A stretch of DNA of 6,405 nt from Bacillota bacterium (GTDB taxonomy: Bacteria; Bacillota; Bacilli; Bacillales_B; DSM-18226), in contig JAKACS010000187.1 in NCBI GenBank assembly GCA_021821235.1, positions 1 to 6,405 on the forward strand, given 5' to 3'. Under the pieces are notes generated by a model. It ran no database searches. It saw nothing but the letters and a program-made list of their open reading frames with translations, and was not told the origin of the DNA. This document shows, one piece after another, positions 6,093 through 6,405 of the stretch (position 1 is its first letter; every line of letters begins with the position of its first letter). The position numbers were made by a program, and so were the translations under genes.

Positions 6093-6405
6093 TCTATGAT
6101 CCGCCCTTACTGCATGGTTTCCCACCCGCTACGGGTTCTATGATCCGCTCTTATTGACCGTTTGCATGGTTTTACACCCGCTACGGGCTCTATGATCCGC
6201 TCTTATTGACCGTTTGCATAGTTTTACACCCGCTACGGGTTCTATGATCCGCTCTTATTGACCGTTTGCATAGTTTCCCACCCGCTACGGGCTCTATGAA
6301 CCGCTCTTATTGACCGTTTGCATAGTTTTACACCCGCTATGGGTTCTATGAACCGCTCTTATTGACCGTTTGCATGGTTTCCCACCCGCTACGGGTTCTA
6401 TGATC
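6093..6405. repeat. Tandem array of 52-bp intergenic repeats, open at the right end
   Basis: Units begin with TCTATGA at 6093, 6137, 6189, 6241, 6293, 6345 and 6397 (the last cut by the window end). Spacing is exactly 52 bp except for the first unit, which is 44 bp. Landmarks in a unit are TCTATGATCCGC (1-12), TTGACC (18-23), TTTGCAT (25-31) and the dyad CCCGCTACGGG (41-51), a 4-5 bp stem around CTA. Units differ at only a few positions: T/A at 8, G/A at 32, TA/CC at 37-38, C/T at 48 and C/T at 52. Because 52 is not a multiple of 3 and each unit carries stops, the array cannot encode a long protein on either strand. There are no variable spacers, so it is not a CRISPR. It lies upstream of the permease promoter. 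Function is unknown; a protein-binding array, a structured RNA or a neutral minisatellite are all possible. Confidence 0.93.

Noticed and set aside
6057..6143. A 28-codon + strand reading frame starting at ATG 6057 with a hydrophobic N terminus
   Set aside because: It has only a poor GGCGGG ribosome binding site and its second half is the repeat array, whose frame is incidental.
6093..6405. A CRISPR array
   Set aside because: Whole 52-bp units are near-identical and contiguous; there are no unique spacers, and no cas genes are visible.
6137..6405. A promoter in each repeat unit: TTTACA followed by TATGAT of the next unit
   Set aside because: The spacing is only 14 bp instead of 16-18, and units with CC at 37-38 or A at 8 destroy one of the hexamers. 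TTGACC is also wrongly spaced (31 bp) from TATGAT.

Overview
The window looks like chromosomal DNA of a low-to-moderate G+C Bacillota, most likely a member of the Bacillaceae. The support is the strong AGGAGG-type ribosome binding sites, the use of a GTG start, and the gene families present: a hemolysin III type membrane protein, DUF488, a YwdJ-like NCS2 permease and a Bacillus-style excisionase-family HTH protein. I cannot name the species.

Layout from left to right: (1) the 3' end of a + strand hemolysin III family gene (1-165); (2) a compact hairpin (168-191) serving this gene and the convergent minus-strand genes; (3) five minus-strand genes, which in transcription order (right to left) are a divergent NCS2 nucleobase permease (5927-4602), an M19 membrane-dipeptidase family protein (4564-3626), a 906-residue beta-CASP metallo-beta-lactamase nuclease (3530-810), a 77-residue excisionase-type HTH protein (787-554) and a DUF488 protein (538-176); (4) a promoter and leader region upstream of the permease; (5) a tandem array of 52-bp repeats (6093-6405) that runs off the right end.

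The minus-strand genes probably form one or two transcription units. Permease and dipeptidase are 37 bp apart and probably co-expressed from an extended -10 promoter at 5971-5979. A 95-bp gap (3531-3625), with no convincing terminator or promoter, separates them from the nuclease. Nuclease, HTH protein and DUF488 protein are only 22 and 15 bp apart, each with its own Shine-Dalgarno sequence, and finish at the shared hairpin. The permease/dipeptidase pair suggests uptake and hydrolysis of a small nitrogenous compound. The nuclease/HTH/DUF488 trio looks like a nucleic-acid-related operon of unknown physiological role.

The stretch 5928-6405 holds no convincing gene: 5928-5979 is the permease leader and promoter, 5980-6092 shows nothing recognisable, and 6093-6405 is the repeat array. 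The two most interesting signals are this array (period 52 bp, non-coding, each unit with a short dyad) and a duplicated module of about 125 residues in the long C-terminal tail of the nuclease. I saw no CRISPR array, tRNA, rRNA, insertion sequence or prophage gene set.
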